Shown: piece by piece, positions 1 through 13,400 of the stretch
How the letters are laid out: each line of letters opens with the position of its first letter
Position numbering within the stretch: position 1 is the first letter of the stretch
Assembly: GCA_033026295.1 (NCBI GenBank)
Contig: CM065185.1
Coordinates: forward strand, 21,322,001 to 21,386,000
Length of the DNA: 64,000 nt
Source of the DNA: Channa striata
Taxonomy: Eukaryota; Chordata; Actinopteri; Anabantiformes; Channidae
Reading direction: 5' to 3'
Notes under the pieces: model-generated
Told to the model about the DNA's origin: nothing
Database searches by the model: none
What the model saw: the letters and a program-made list of their open reading frames with translations, nothing else
Made by a program: the position numbers and the translations under genes

Positions 1-735
1 GAGAACAGTTCTTAAATCAAAGTTATCACAGTGGAGAGTTCGAGTAAAATATTTGGTTTATAGAACTACTACTTGTAAGTACTTAATTCCTGGGACTACC
101 CTCTGAGGAGCTCCCCCCACACATGCTCCCATTCAGGGGCTGTGTGCCTACTTGCATTCACACTATAATATCCAGTTAAATGCTTTTTGTCAGAGTTCCT
201 TTCAGACAAAGGACGGTAACACATCACATTTCATATCTTAGAAGAGCCTTCCTCTTTAAAACTTTATTAAAACATTTTTTAAATGCTATGAACATGACCC
301 AGTGGTAAACAAACACGGTTTGTTGGAATAAGGCCATTCACCTGACAAGGGACATCAGAGATATCCAAGAGATATCCCTGGACAGGGAGATCTGAATAGA
401 GTTTATAAATTTGGATAAACTGTCAAAATGTTATCATTCTAAATGGCGATTTTCTTTGCCAGAGAAAATATACGAAGTCATCCTCTCCACGTTGCACTGG
501 CTTAGTGTTTGACCGATCAGTAACACAAAGGGCTTTTATTTAGCTGATAAAATGACGACCGCTTTAACTAAAGGTTCTTCACAACAGTTCTCTAAGAACG
601 TTTTAGATTTGTATTTTCTGCACTTCAAGCCATAGTTCTAAGAACTACCAAAAAATTTCCTCCAGTCCAAAAGTGGAATTCTGTGTTCGAATGAGGGTTT
701 AAGAAAATGATGAAGGGTTCTATTAAAAGTTGATG
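1..735. other. no gene recognised, 3' flank of afg3l2
   Basis: AT-rich sequence with no coding-like frame or recognisable repeat. It lies past the presumed afg3l2 polyadenylation site. Confidence 0.4.
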
Positions 736-741
736 TTTATT
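736..741 (-). terminator. candidate polyadenylation signal of afg3l2
   Basis: AATAAA on the minus strand, about 260 nt past the afg3l2 stop codon. The motif is seen directly; its use is inferred from position. Confidence 0.45.
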
Positions 742-1003
742 ATTCTAAAGTGAGACAGTTATAGACCTTGTGGAGCCCTGGTTATTAGAGAATTTCATAT
801 CAACAAGGTTCTAAACAAATGTAAGGTTTGAGTCATAGTTTGGGTTGTTGGTAAACCCTGTTTCCCACCAGACTGTTCAGGAACAAGGTGAAGGTTTGGT
901 GCAGAACTCCACAGAGAAGGTTCTGTGAACAGAGCAGAGCAGAGCTATTTTAGACAGAAGAGTGATGAGTCTGTTTTTGTGGGGGTAGAAGAACCCAGAG
1001 GTC

Positions 1004-4000
1004 CTAGAAAGGCATTCTGACGGAGATGTGGCAGGCCACCTGCTTGTCCTGGCTCTCCCCACTGTCCTTCCTCTCTTGGTTCCAGTCCTTGAGACCCTCT
1101 GGCAAGGACGTGTCCTCGTCCTCGCCTCCGGTTCCCTCCACAAACTCTTCATACGTTGACTTCTCTGCAAAAGGACGTTTTCCCAGCAGCTCCACCATGT
1201 CACCCTTATCCAGAATTTCTTTCTCCAGTAGCCGGAGCGCCACCTGGACAATACCACGAGAACATACAAAAAAACATGCGTTTTCTACTCTTGATGACCT
1301 AGAAACCTGATTAGGAATGAAGGTTCTACAGTTTGTAGAGCTCTTGGCAAAGAAATGTTCAGGAACTCAGTGTTTATTGTTTGCAGTTCTAATTGCTAAA
1401 ATATTTCTAATGGGAATATTATGAAGAACAATCTTTAAGCATGTAGACATTTATTATTTTATGAGACGTAAATGACCTAAAACTTTGCCGTACAGACTAA
1501 GAACTTTAGCTTGTCTATCAGAAAGTTAGTCATGTGGAAAACTTGGTACCCAGTCTTTAAATTCTATGTTTTTTTGGTGTACACATAACAAAAATAATCT
1601 GATCATAGCAGGTCTTATTATGAGGCAAATATAACTTCAGACAAACAACAACATTTAACAATAATGAAGGCAAAGAAAAAAAACAAAAACGTGGGCAATA
1701 ATTTGTAGATCCACCTTCAGCAGCAATAACTAAATCATAACAAAACATGAAATTAAAAGAGGGGGGACTAACTGTTGCAAAAGTGTATGAACCCTGCCAT
1801 AATTCTGTGCAGCTTTATCTGAAACCTGTTCTATATGGAACATGTAAAGGTTTCGTGAGATGATTTAGATTGCTGGTACCTTCTCGACCTCTGCCTTCTT
1901 CTCACTCAGCAGTTGGTGGGTTCTCTTGTAGGCCTCGCTGATGAGGGTTCTGACCTCGGTGTCGATGAGACGAGCAGTGGCTTCGCTGTACGGTTTTTCC
2001 AGAACCATCTCACCCTGCCGGGGCAAGTCGAAGGAAACCTGCCCTACCTTGGCATTCATCCCAAACTGAACGATCTGCAGCAGAACACAAAGACCAGGGG
2101 GTCGGACTTTGGGGCCACCACATAGACTCTGGGTAAGTCTCCATCTGAATTTATTTCACATTTAACTCCCAAGCAGAACTGGAAGTCAACCAGCACATAA
2201 TATATGTTGCCCATTGAAAACTACGGCTTTCCATTAAAAGTTGTAATCCTTATTAATAGTCTGTGATTAATAAGGATTACAACTTTTAATGGACAGTCGG
2301 TGTTCAGTCATAAAAAAATCCGTAACAGAATGTGAAACAACAAAAAAGACCTTCTGGTTATCATTATACCCTTTTAAATTATTTTCCTTTTCGGAATCAA
2401 AATGAGGAATTTGTAAGAATATTTCCTACACATAACATATATAGCCTATATAAGACAGGAATTTCACTGGTTTGGCATTACAGAAGCAACTCCAAACTAA
2501 ATTCAGGAATCCTATATTATGTTCATCTAAACATTAAAACCAATACAGTCTCTCAAAAAAAAACTGCCGTAAAAGTCCTTGACATTGTTGTAGACAAATA
2601 TAACTTACTGAATTGTAATAATTTCGTCAATTTTAAAAACGCTTGGCTCATATGTAAGGTTTACCTAGGTCTTGCCCCTTCTCCTTTGAAGGATTTCATT
2701 AAGTTAAAAACTGTCAGTGGGATCGGCCTCAGGGCCACAGAACGAGGAGACTATGAGGTCCCATGTAGAAGCACGACTTTTAACAGAAGGCTTTTCCAAT
2801 ATTTAGTCCCTTTGAGAGCATAGTTGTCCACCGATCCTAGAGTTGCTGGTTAGATCCCGGGCTCCTGCGGTCGCATGTTGAAGTGTCTTTGAGCGAGACA
2901 CTGAAACTCCACTTAGCTGCTCCCAGTGAGTGTTGGCCAGCTGCATGGCAGCCACATTGGTGCGTGTGTGTGTGTGACTATACGAACGGAAAGCAGGGTG
3001 AAGCGCTTTGAGTACCAACAAGCAGAAAGGAGCTACATAAGAGCAGGCCATTTGCCATTTACCTTTCACTTGCAATAAGAGAGACACCTTAAGTAATGGA
3101 TGAAAACAAACCAAGTTTGTAATCACTTTTAATCTGAATTTTCTGATTTGTTTAATATGTGCTTTGTGTTTTTTGTGGGTTTGTATTCTGTGTGTTTCAT
3201 TGTCTTATTGCTTCTTACCTCCCTAGGGACTGTGGATGGAAACTAGCAGTTATTGCCGTAAGCCCTATTAAAAAAAATCTTATGTTTAAATTCTAAGCAC
3301 TAAGCCACCGGCTCCTTTACTATGAAAATCTCCTTTGGTTAATGAAAAAAAAAGCCTGTACCTACTAAAAAGTGTTCTGTTCTCACACTGCAGCACTTCA
3401 TTAGAGTCTGCGTAACTGCGGGCTGTCAACAGTTTCCGCATGTTGACAATTCATCGGTTGTGTAAAAGTGAAACAAGAACAGCCACAGGCTACAGATTAA
3501 GTTAGGAAGCTTGTGTAGAATTTTTTTAAATGTGACATTTGGACAAAACATAAGAAGCATTTTATCTGTAATATCTTTTTCCTGCATCAGTTTGCAACTC
3601 GGTTTATACCATGGTTACGAATCAGTTAGGACAGGATTTGCACGTTAGCAAGTTTCTGTAGTTTCCAGGGTCTTCCAATGTCTTCTGTGGATCCCATGGA
3701 AAAACTGCTGACCACACCGGCCATTCAAATTGATACTACTTGGGGTTCAGTATCATGTGTTTTAGGGCACAATATTTTCTGCAATGTGTTTTGCTTCTGG
3801 ACACATTTGACATGCAACAAAACATGATGTTCGAATATCAAAGAACAGAACAAATCCTCTATGAACTCTGACCTGTGCATAGGCACTCTGGGTGACCTTC
3901 CGGAGGTCATCCTGAGCTCCAGTGGTGATCCGTCCAAAGAAGATCTCTTCAGAAACTCGTCCTCCCAGAGTCATACACATGCGATCCAGCAGCTGCTCTT

Positions 4001-7000
4001 TGGTGTACAGGTACTGCTCCTTGGGCAGGTACTGGGCGTAACCCAGACCCTTCCCCCTGGGGATAATAGACACCTGCAAAGACAACATCAATTACTGCAG
4101 AACCAACGTATTTGTAGCCAACAGTGTTGGGTGTACTTTTTTGGACCCAACGAGTCATCTAACACATTAGGTCTGCAATTTAAGCACTCAATTGTTTAGT
4201 TAAATTTTGAAATATGTAATCATTATGTATAAACCACAATTTCTGTACTTTTTTGTCACGTAATTGTAATTGACTTTTGAGAGGACCACTACAATAAAAG
4301 CACATAACTGATATGTCCAAAGTGAAACTGAACAATTAGAGTAAAAATAGGAACAACTACTGAATTAGTGAAGACACTGTAGAACCACCGTTTCCTCAGC
4401 TGAACGCTCACCTTCAGCAGCGGATCGGCGTGCTCCAGGAACCATCCGGCAACAGCGTGACCAGCTTCATGGTACGCCACTGTCTTCTTCTCCTCTGGCT
4501 GCAGGACCTGAGTCTTCTTCTCCAGACCTCAAACCAGAACAGGACATACATTATATTTTTTTGTAAAGCTCTAAACAAGTTCTGAATGAAAATGATTTAT
4601 AATAATTATTTGCTAAATGCCAGAATAATTGTAAATTTTTTGCATTATTTTCACAAGTTTACATACACTACGATCACTATGCCTTTAAACAATTTGGGGA
4701 AGCCCAGATGATGACGTCATGGGTTTAGTAGCTTCTGACAGGTTAATGACAACATTTGAATTAAGTGGAGCTACACCTGTAGATGTATTTTTAAGGCACA
4801 CCTCAAATGCACTGCTTCGTTCTGTGACGTCATGGGGAAACCAAAAGAAATCAGCCAAGATATCAAGAAGAGAATTGTGGACCTCCACATGTCTGGTTCA
4901 ACCTTGGGTATGATTTCCAGGCTCAAACTAATTTAAACTATTATATGCAATTAGAAACACCATGGGAATGTAAATGCCCGCTTAAATAGCGTTTTCAATA
5001 TTGCTTCTAATTCACCCATTCACACACTGATGCCAATAGCTCCTATGCAACGCGCTCACGTGAGCCACCAGGAGCAACTCAGGGTTCAGTGTCTTGCCCA
5101 AAGACACTTCGACATGTAACGAGGAAGGACCAGGGATCGAACCACTCATACTGTTCAGGTAGGTTCTGTGTCACAGAGATGAACATGCTTTGGTGTAAAA
5201 TGTGTGTATATTCCCCAGAAAAAAACCAAAGCACTTTGTGAAGATGCAGGACAAAGCTGATAAGAGAGGCTCATTATCCAGAGTGAAACCAGTCCTGTGC
5301 TGACATGGGCTGAAAGGCCACTTAGCGAGGAAGAAGCCGTTACTCCAAAAGCAACATAAAAAGCCAGATTGAAGACACGTGCTACGGTCTGATGAAACTA
5401 AAACTGAACCGGCCATCATCGTTACATTTAAAAGGAAAAAGGGGGAAGTTCATTAGCCTGAGCACACCGTCCTAACTGTGAGGTATAGGGATGTCAGCAT
5501 CATGTCGTGGGGGTGTTTGCTGCTGGAGGGACTGCTGCACTTCACAAAACAGATAGCATTACGAAGAAAGAACATTATGTAGAAATATTGAAGCAACATC
5601 TCATGGCATCAGCCAGGAAGTTAAAACGTTCTTCCAAATCGACAATGACCCTAAACACACTGTCAAATTAGTGGCATAAGAACCGCAAAGTCAATGTTTT
5701 AGAGTGGCCATCAAAGCCGTGATGTCAAACCTGTAGAAAATGTGTGATCGGAGCTGAAAAGACGTGTACACGCAAGGCGGCCTACCAAGCTGACTCAGTT
5801 ACACCAATCAGGAGAAATGGGCCAAAATTCCAACTAAAAAGCTGAGTTTGAAGGCGATGCTATCGAGTACTAAGTAAATGTGTGTAATCTGCCGAAGTAA
5901 TGAAAATTCTTTCTCTTATTGTTCTGGCATTTAGCAAATAGAATAAATTTTCGTTATTTAAACTGACCTAAAACGGGAAGTTTAGTCTGATTCACATCTC
6001 CATCATGTTCTCCTCGAGTATGCCTTGTTTACAGTGTCATGAGCACTGCGAACTGTGTTTAGGCAGGACTAATGGGAGCTGTGGTGTCGTAGTGTCACAT
6101 TACGAATATTTCTAAAGGGTTTTGAGACTACAATTTTAAAAATATTACCTGCCGATGCTTAAATTTATCCACGTTTGGTGGGTTGGCAAGTAGTATGTTA
6201 AGTCCTGGTTATAACCTCAGCCTCAGACTTGACTCACCCCAAACTCAGCCTCACCTCCAATGACCCTCTCGATGGCCTGTTCAAAGTGTTTCTGGTTGAT
6301 GGCATCAGAGAGGTGGCGTGCTGCGATCAGAGCTGCCTCATTACAAACGTTAGCAATGTCTGCGCCTAAAAGACAACAAGCAGGGAGAAGTAATCCATAA
6401 TTGGCGGTTTTTGAAGCAAAATAAGAAACAAATTACAAAAAAAAAAAAAAAAAAAAACGTACCAGAGAAGCCAGGTGTAAGGGCAGCCATCTTCTTGGCC
6501 AGAGAGTCCTTGTTCATGCTAGTCTCAAGCTTCAGAGGACGAAGGTGAACTTTAAAGATGGAGGCTCGCCCTTTAATGTCTGGAGGCCCTAGGATGCCAG
6601 AATGTAGACTGATGAACAACATGTTATGTAAGCGGTCGTGTCTGTGTTTTTACATTTTCAGCTGATCGTAAGTAGCTGAGATAAGACTGAGACATGACAT
6701 GCCTACAATTCCAACGCGCTATATAGATAGATAGATAAAGTGAGAGAGACACCTGTAAGCCTGCAGAGTTCGGTAGCTCATTCCACCATCGTGGAACCAC
6801 TGAGCTGACGAGCTTTGCTTTGTATTTCTGCTCTTTCTCAGGAAACAGAAACACTTATTTGAAAACACTTTGCTTTGATGTTTTTCTCCTTATCTTGGAT
6901 TTTTCCTGCCGTGTACCTTGGTAGTCGCTAAAATCTTCTGACCAATTACTAAATGTAAATGTAGACTGGATAAGGGAGTTCAGGTAAGAAGGTGCTGCTG

Positions 7001-10000
7001 AGCTGATAATTCTACAGGTGAGAGTTAGAGCTTTGAACCTGATGTAGGATCTGGTATTGTCCAAAAGAGACTAGTTAAATAGTTCTGAGGCCTTTTATTG
7101 AAAAAATTAAAAGCTTTTGAAGATGTTTTAGCATGAGCAAAAACTTTCTATCATCTTAAGGAACAACAGTGCCACATCAATGAGAGAATACTAACGTGGT
7201 TTTAAAAGTTGGGTCCTCATTGAGATAAACCCGATATATTACACCATCAATTTTTCCTCACATAACAATACTTATTTTGCTTCAGAATTTTTTTGATTTG
7301 GGAAAAATACTTCACATTCTCAAACTCTGTTTTACTGAGGAGTAATTGACAAAATATTTGTTAACTCCAATTAGACAAGTGAATCTAATTTAATAAAAAA
7401 GTGACTCCTGACTTCAATGTGAAAATAAATAATTGAAGCCGTGACGATGTTAGTTGAACTCTTGAAGAAACAGAACAAAAATAAAACTTCTCATTGCTCA
7501 CCAATGTAAATCTGTCTGTCGAAGCGTCCGGGCCTCATAAGAGCCGGATCCAGGATGTCCGGTCTGTTGGTTCCGGCCAGAACAACAACATTGGTTGCTG
7601 TGTTGAAGCCTAAACAAACAGACCAGAGTGAGACCTTTTCACTTAGTCAGCAGCCGAAAATGTTTCAAACCTGAACCTGTTCGACTTAAAGGCCCGAGAA
7701 GGGATGAAACTATACCCTCCACCTCAAAGTAAAACACCCGACAAGTACATGGACACCCACCATCCATCTCCACCAGCAGCTGGTTCAGCGTGTTCTCCTG
7801 CTCACTCTGCCCTCCGAAGTTCCCTCGTCCTCGCTTTCGTCCCACAGCATCAATCTCGTCAATAAAGAGGATGCAGGGAGCATTTTTTCTTGCCATGACA
7901 AACAGATCCCTCACCTGCACAGGAAGGGACAGCACATTGTCAACTTTGTGACACACAGCTGCATATGATAGTGACAGATGAAGGTAGAGATAAAAGGTCA
8001 CATGAGTTTCAGCTAGTCTACCGTCCATCTGCGTCGTTGGTTTAGTTCACACAAGTAAAAAGACATAAGAGTGAGATTAAAAGCACAAAGCACAACATCG
8101 CCAATTAAGAGAACTCAAGGTAAAACTAGTAACAACTTGATGAACAAACCGTTCCTCACCCTGGCAGGGCCAACGCCAACAAACATCTCCAGGAACTCTG
8201 AGCCGTTGACGGTGATGAACGGTACATTGGCTTCTCCGGCCGTCGCTTTAGCTAGAAGAGTTTTTCCTGTTCCTGGAGGACCCGTCAGGATGGCCCCCTG
8301 TTCACAGAATAAACTCCTATTACTGGAAAAAACACCGGGATGATCACAGCTGGCTTACTATCGTTGTTTCACTGACTCATTTTGTCCCTGCTCTGACCTC
8401 TGAGATCAGTGGGTTCTTGATCCATGTCTTGGAGATGTGGGTACAGACCGGACTTTGAGGTTTCCTGAGACTTAAAGCCATGCACCCCTATGTTCTGAAC
8501 TTGTGTAAATGTTTGCCATTTACATTAGCAGAGGTGTAAAGTACGCTATTACTCAAGTAAGAGTACTGTTATTGTGGTGACATTAAACTTTGTTACAGCT
8601 GCTCTCTGCTCAAAAAGAAGCAAAATCAAAGGTTACACTGAACAAACGTTATTCTGATGAATAGGACAGGAAACCCATGATGAGTTTTAGTCCAGTTTTA
8701 GTCCAGTTTCACTTCTGGTTCGGTTATTATTTTTATACAGTATAAGAGAGAAGGGAGTGATGCTCTAACAAAAACCATGAAGAAAAATAAACTACATACA
8801 AGTAAATATAACAAATAGAAAAACAGGTATTATAAGTGTCACACTGAATGTTTAGCTTGTCAAAGTGTACCTTCGATAAAAAAAGACTAGAATAACACAT
8901 TAAAACATGGAATAAATGCTGCGTACATATTCTTGGCACAAGAGGAAATAAACATTATGAATCCATGCCATATGCAGAGGAGAAATATTGGCAAAACTAC
9001 ATAATAATTCACCCACTTCAAACTTAACAATTAAATGGGATAACAAAAAATGAGGTCCAATTTCTTTCACGTCTGACATAAAAACGTAGCATTAACTGAG
9101 CCAGAATGGTGACGTGTCATGTATCAAACCATACGGTTCTACCCTCCAATTGGTGACCCTGTGCCTATACCTAAAGTTTAGTTGCCTGTCCTTAGCTCCT
9201 CGCCCACCCAGCTTGAAATTTCTTGGGAGTCTTACCTAAACAGCCATGACCTCGCCATAAGAACTGATGGTCCTGCCTTGTTGGTCCCTTAAATCTCATT
9301 CACCGTCATTCAGTCATCTTGTTCTTAATTTGGGAATTTGACCCTATTCTCGCTGAGGATCTTCCTCCACCACGACTCACCTTAGGGATCTTGGCTCCGA
9401 GGTCCTGGTACTGTTTGGGGTTCTTCAGGAAGTTGACGAATTCCATTATCTCCAGTTTAGCCTCCTCGCAGCCTGCCACATCTTTAAATTTCACGTCAAT
9501 CTCGTCTTTCAGGATCTTTGCCGTTGTCTCGCTGACACTAAACAATCCCCCCATCCCTCGGCCAGGACGTCCTGCTCCTGCCGGACCTCGCCGAAGCATG
9601 AACAGCAGGAAGCCAATGATGAGCACGGTCGGAAGCATGCTCAGTAGGAAAGTGCTGCAGAGAACAGCAGAACAGTTAGAACCATGAGCTCTGACAGACC
9701 TGACTCTGACTATCTGATGGATCCTCACCCGTCACTTTCAGTGGAATAAACCACCGGCAAGCGGTTTTCCCCCTCGATGCCAAGTTCATACTGGGCTGTC
9801 TCCAGATTCCTCTCGAACGTGTCCACACTGCCAATGTTGAACCACACATACTGCTGTTGAACACACAGACACAAGATAAAGACACAAAATTCCTGTTTTA
9901 CTTCATGTTTACTACGAAAAACCTGATACTCATGTGGGTTGATGACAAGATCTAGTGTAAAAAGATGTTCAACTTGGTTTGTCTTCAAACAGGTTCTGCC

Positions 10001-10373
10001 TTTACGATAACAGCCTGAACAACCAACCAGTGGTTTAGAGAATCACAGCATGCAACAACAGACGCAGCAGCTGGGACACCTTATAATGTCCCCACATTTT
10101 AAACTCTCCCTCTTTCTCTGTCTCTGTCTCTCTTTTCCTTTGAGCTGGTCCTTTTCAGGGGCTGCCACAGAGAATCATCTGCCTACATCTAATCCTGTCC
10201 TCTTCATCCTTTTCCTTCACACCAACTGCCTTCATGTCCTCTCTGGCTGAATCCATAAATCTCCTCATTGGATTCCTCTAGATCAGGGGTGTCCAAACTT
10301 TTTGCAAAGGGGGCCAGTTTTGATGGGGTAAAATGTGGGGGGGGCCGACCTTGGCTGACGTTCACATATATTT

Positions 10374-10419
<46 letters not shown>

Positions 10420-13400
10420 TTAAAGAAATTTTAGCAAGCCATTCGGTGTTTCACATTTGCCTTGTTTTAATAATCTTAAGCATGTCTTTTGGTTCATTTG
10501 AACATGCGTATCACATGTAATTGAATATTCACTTAACTTTTTTTCCCCAAACAGAAGTAATTGTACTGTTGAGTGCAAATTACATTTGAAACCTGAAAGA
10601 TATCACCATGGCTGTTCAATGTTCACAGAACTTTTGAATAAACTAACAGAGAAATTAGCAAACAATAGACATATCCACGATTAATTGAACTTTTAAAAGT
10701 TTATTCTGGAGTGAAAACTGACAAATTGTCTGAATTTATGACGATTTTTGATCTTAACAAAAATGAATTCAGAGACTTATTGTAAATGACAAATGACTTG
10801 TCTGCATTAATGAGATCTGGACTGCAGCACAAAGGCCAGGTCTTGCTCAAAGGCAGCGGTGTTGATGCGCAAGGTTTCTCGCAGCTGAGAGTCCGTCAGC
10901 CGTGTCCTCACACGGCTCTTATTTAAGTTCAGAATGTCTTCTCACACAAATACGTCGACCCAAACAAGCTCAGCATTTTCTTAGAAAACGCTTGAATCTC
11001 TCGAAACCTCCTCATCTAGCTGTCGGTAAAAGTTGGCGAGAGAAAGCTACTGGTGCCGACTGCGGCTCTCGGCGTCACACTGCAGCTCAATGGGCTCCAG
11101 CTGCAAATGGTCTGGAACATCATCAGTGTCCACGGAAAAACTCGAGGAAAAAACAGCGATATCCTTCTCGATAGCTGCAAAATCCGAAAGCGTTGTCCAA
11201 ACTCTTCAGCCAGAGATGAAATATCTGATGCGCAACTCCTCATTTGCGCACTGACACTGCCGAGGGCCGGATGAAATTTGACCACGGGCCGCATTTGGCC
11301 CCCGGGCTGGACTTTGGACATCCCTGCTTTAGAGCTACCGCCAGGCACCTCCACCCTCACGTATATTCACAATTTCTCCTCTGAACATGTCCAAATCACA
11401 TCAACCTGGCCTCTCCGACTTTATCTCCAAAACATCTAACTTAAGTTGTTTCTCCGGTGTCCTCGTTCCTGATCCTAGCTATCCCCGTAACTCCCAAAGA
11501 GAACCTCAACATCTTAAGCTCTGCCTCTAAGCAACAACAACACTGGTCTCACCACCCTCTTGAACATCTTTCCACATATATTAAACTGCTACATCAAATA
11601 CAACCACTGACACATGATAAGAGCAGTGAACCAAAATAAAAGAATAAAATGAACAGAGAATTTCTTGCTCACCCCGTCCATCGGCGTCTTCCCCGGGGAG
11701 AAAACCACTTTGACGTAACGCTTGTTGACGACTTCTAGGCGGTCAACCTGGTGAGAAAAATGGATTTCCTGAATTGATCAGTAAAAACACAAAGGCAAAG
11801 AAAAGATGTTAAGCCTAGGTACATAAACCTACGTTTATGAAGTTTAGTGTCAAAATCTATATTTTTACAACCCACTGGCCTGTGATTAACTTTTATTCTC
11901 AGGTACAGCATGTGTGCTGTGTCTCTCTCTGCCATGGCCCATGTGTGAATGAACTTGTGAGGAAAGTTAACATAAAAAGACAAAAAAAGACTTATGTTAT
12001 AGATTAATGAAGGCAACAACATTATGTATTACATATGTCGGATAATGGGCTTAAGTGAGAGAAAGTTGTAATTCGTCCTTTGTGTTGTGAGTTTTCAAAA
12101 AAACAAGTTTAAAAAAACTCAACAGAGGCTCAAGTTTTACAGGACCTGTCCTCACCACGCCTTTGGATAGATAGTTGTTGACAAAGTCCTTCCAGGTGAC
12201 CTCTCGTCCTCCATCCCTAAAGAAGAAATAATAAGTGACAGTGGTCCAGAACGCCGCCCCGCTCAGGAAGTACATCCGAAACTCTTTGTCATCCCAGGGA
12301 ATGTCCCCCTGAAACAATACCACCTGAGGTCAGAACCACACAGCTGTCAGACCAGATGAACATTTCTCAGACTCCTCCCCCAACACTGACCTTCTGCAGT
12401 CGGCTGTACCAGTGTGAGTCCTCCTTACGACCTCCTCTTTTTCCTCCACCTCCCCCTGCTGCCCCCCCACCTCCTCCTGGCCTTCCAGTGGCTTTCTGAC
12501 CATTCACAGGTTTAGCTTCTGGGAAACAAACATCACCAACAGTAAAATCAGATGAAACTGGACTTGCGTCAAACAATAGCAGGGTCCAAAGAACATAATC
12601 AGAACCAAAACTGCTCTGATGAAATGTCAAGGATTAGATTTTCAGTTATTTATTGTGTAAAACAAGTTGGCATCTGAACTCACAAATGTTTAAATCAGAA
12701 CAAAATAGTGTGAAAACTAATGTTGGATTTTAAGTTCATTTTCTGCATAATATCAGGTTTATATTTTTTGACATGAACAAAAAATGGAGATTTTCCTATT
12801 ACAAGTCCTTAATGCAGTACTTGCTCTGCCTTTGTTTATCTCTTTAAAGCGCCTCCTGTGGACAGAGAAAAGACAGTCCCACATTTTTTAACTCTGCTTG
12901 AGTTGAAATACAACTACTGTTAAGAAACACGTCCAACTACATTTAACCAAATGTGTTACACTTACAGAGTGAAAATATTACGATCAGATGTTTTTAAAAA
13001 ATGTCAAAAATTTGCACTTATAAGCCAAATGTGCAGACAAAATGTGGTGACATTTCAAATATGCCAAAGCAAAAAAGAGAAACTACAACAAAAAACACCC
13101 CTTCGCTAAACGTAGTTCATTCTGCAGCACATTAAGTAGTGAGCAGCTGTTGAATAATCACACATCACAGGAATGAGTCGTGTAGCCACAAATATACACA
13201 ACATTGTTCCATCATATTAAATTCACTGATATTTTGCAGCCAGAACCAACCAACATTTTCCCGAACAATAAGAAATGTGTAGAATAACGATCCAACAGCA
13301 CGAATCCCTGACGACAAAAAATGAATCAGTAGGTGATTCTACCTTTAGCTGCAGATTCAGATTCTGTGTTTTTTGGAGTTTTCTGAGCATCTGGAAAATA

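Noticed and set aside
10376..10412. CA repeat as a CRISPR-like or regulatory array
   Set aside because: Plain dinucleotide microsatellite inside a hAT-like relic.
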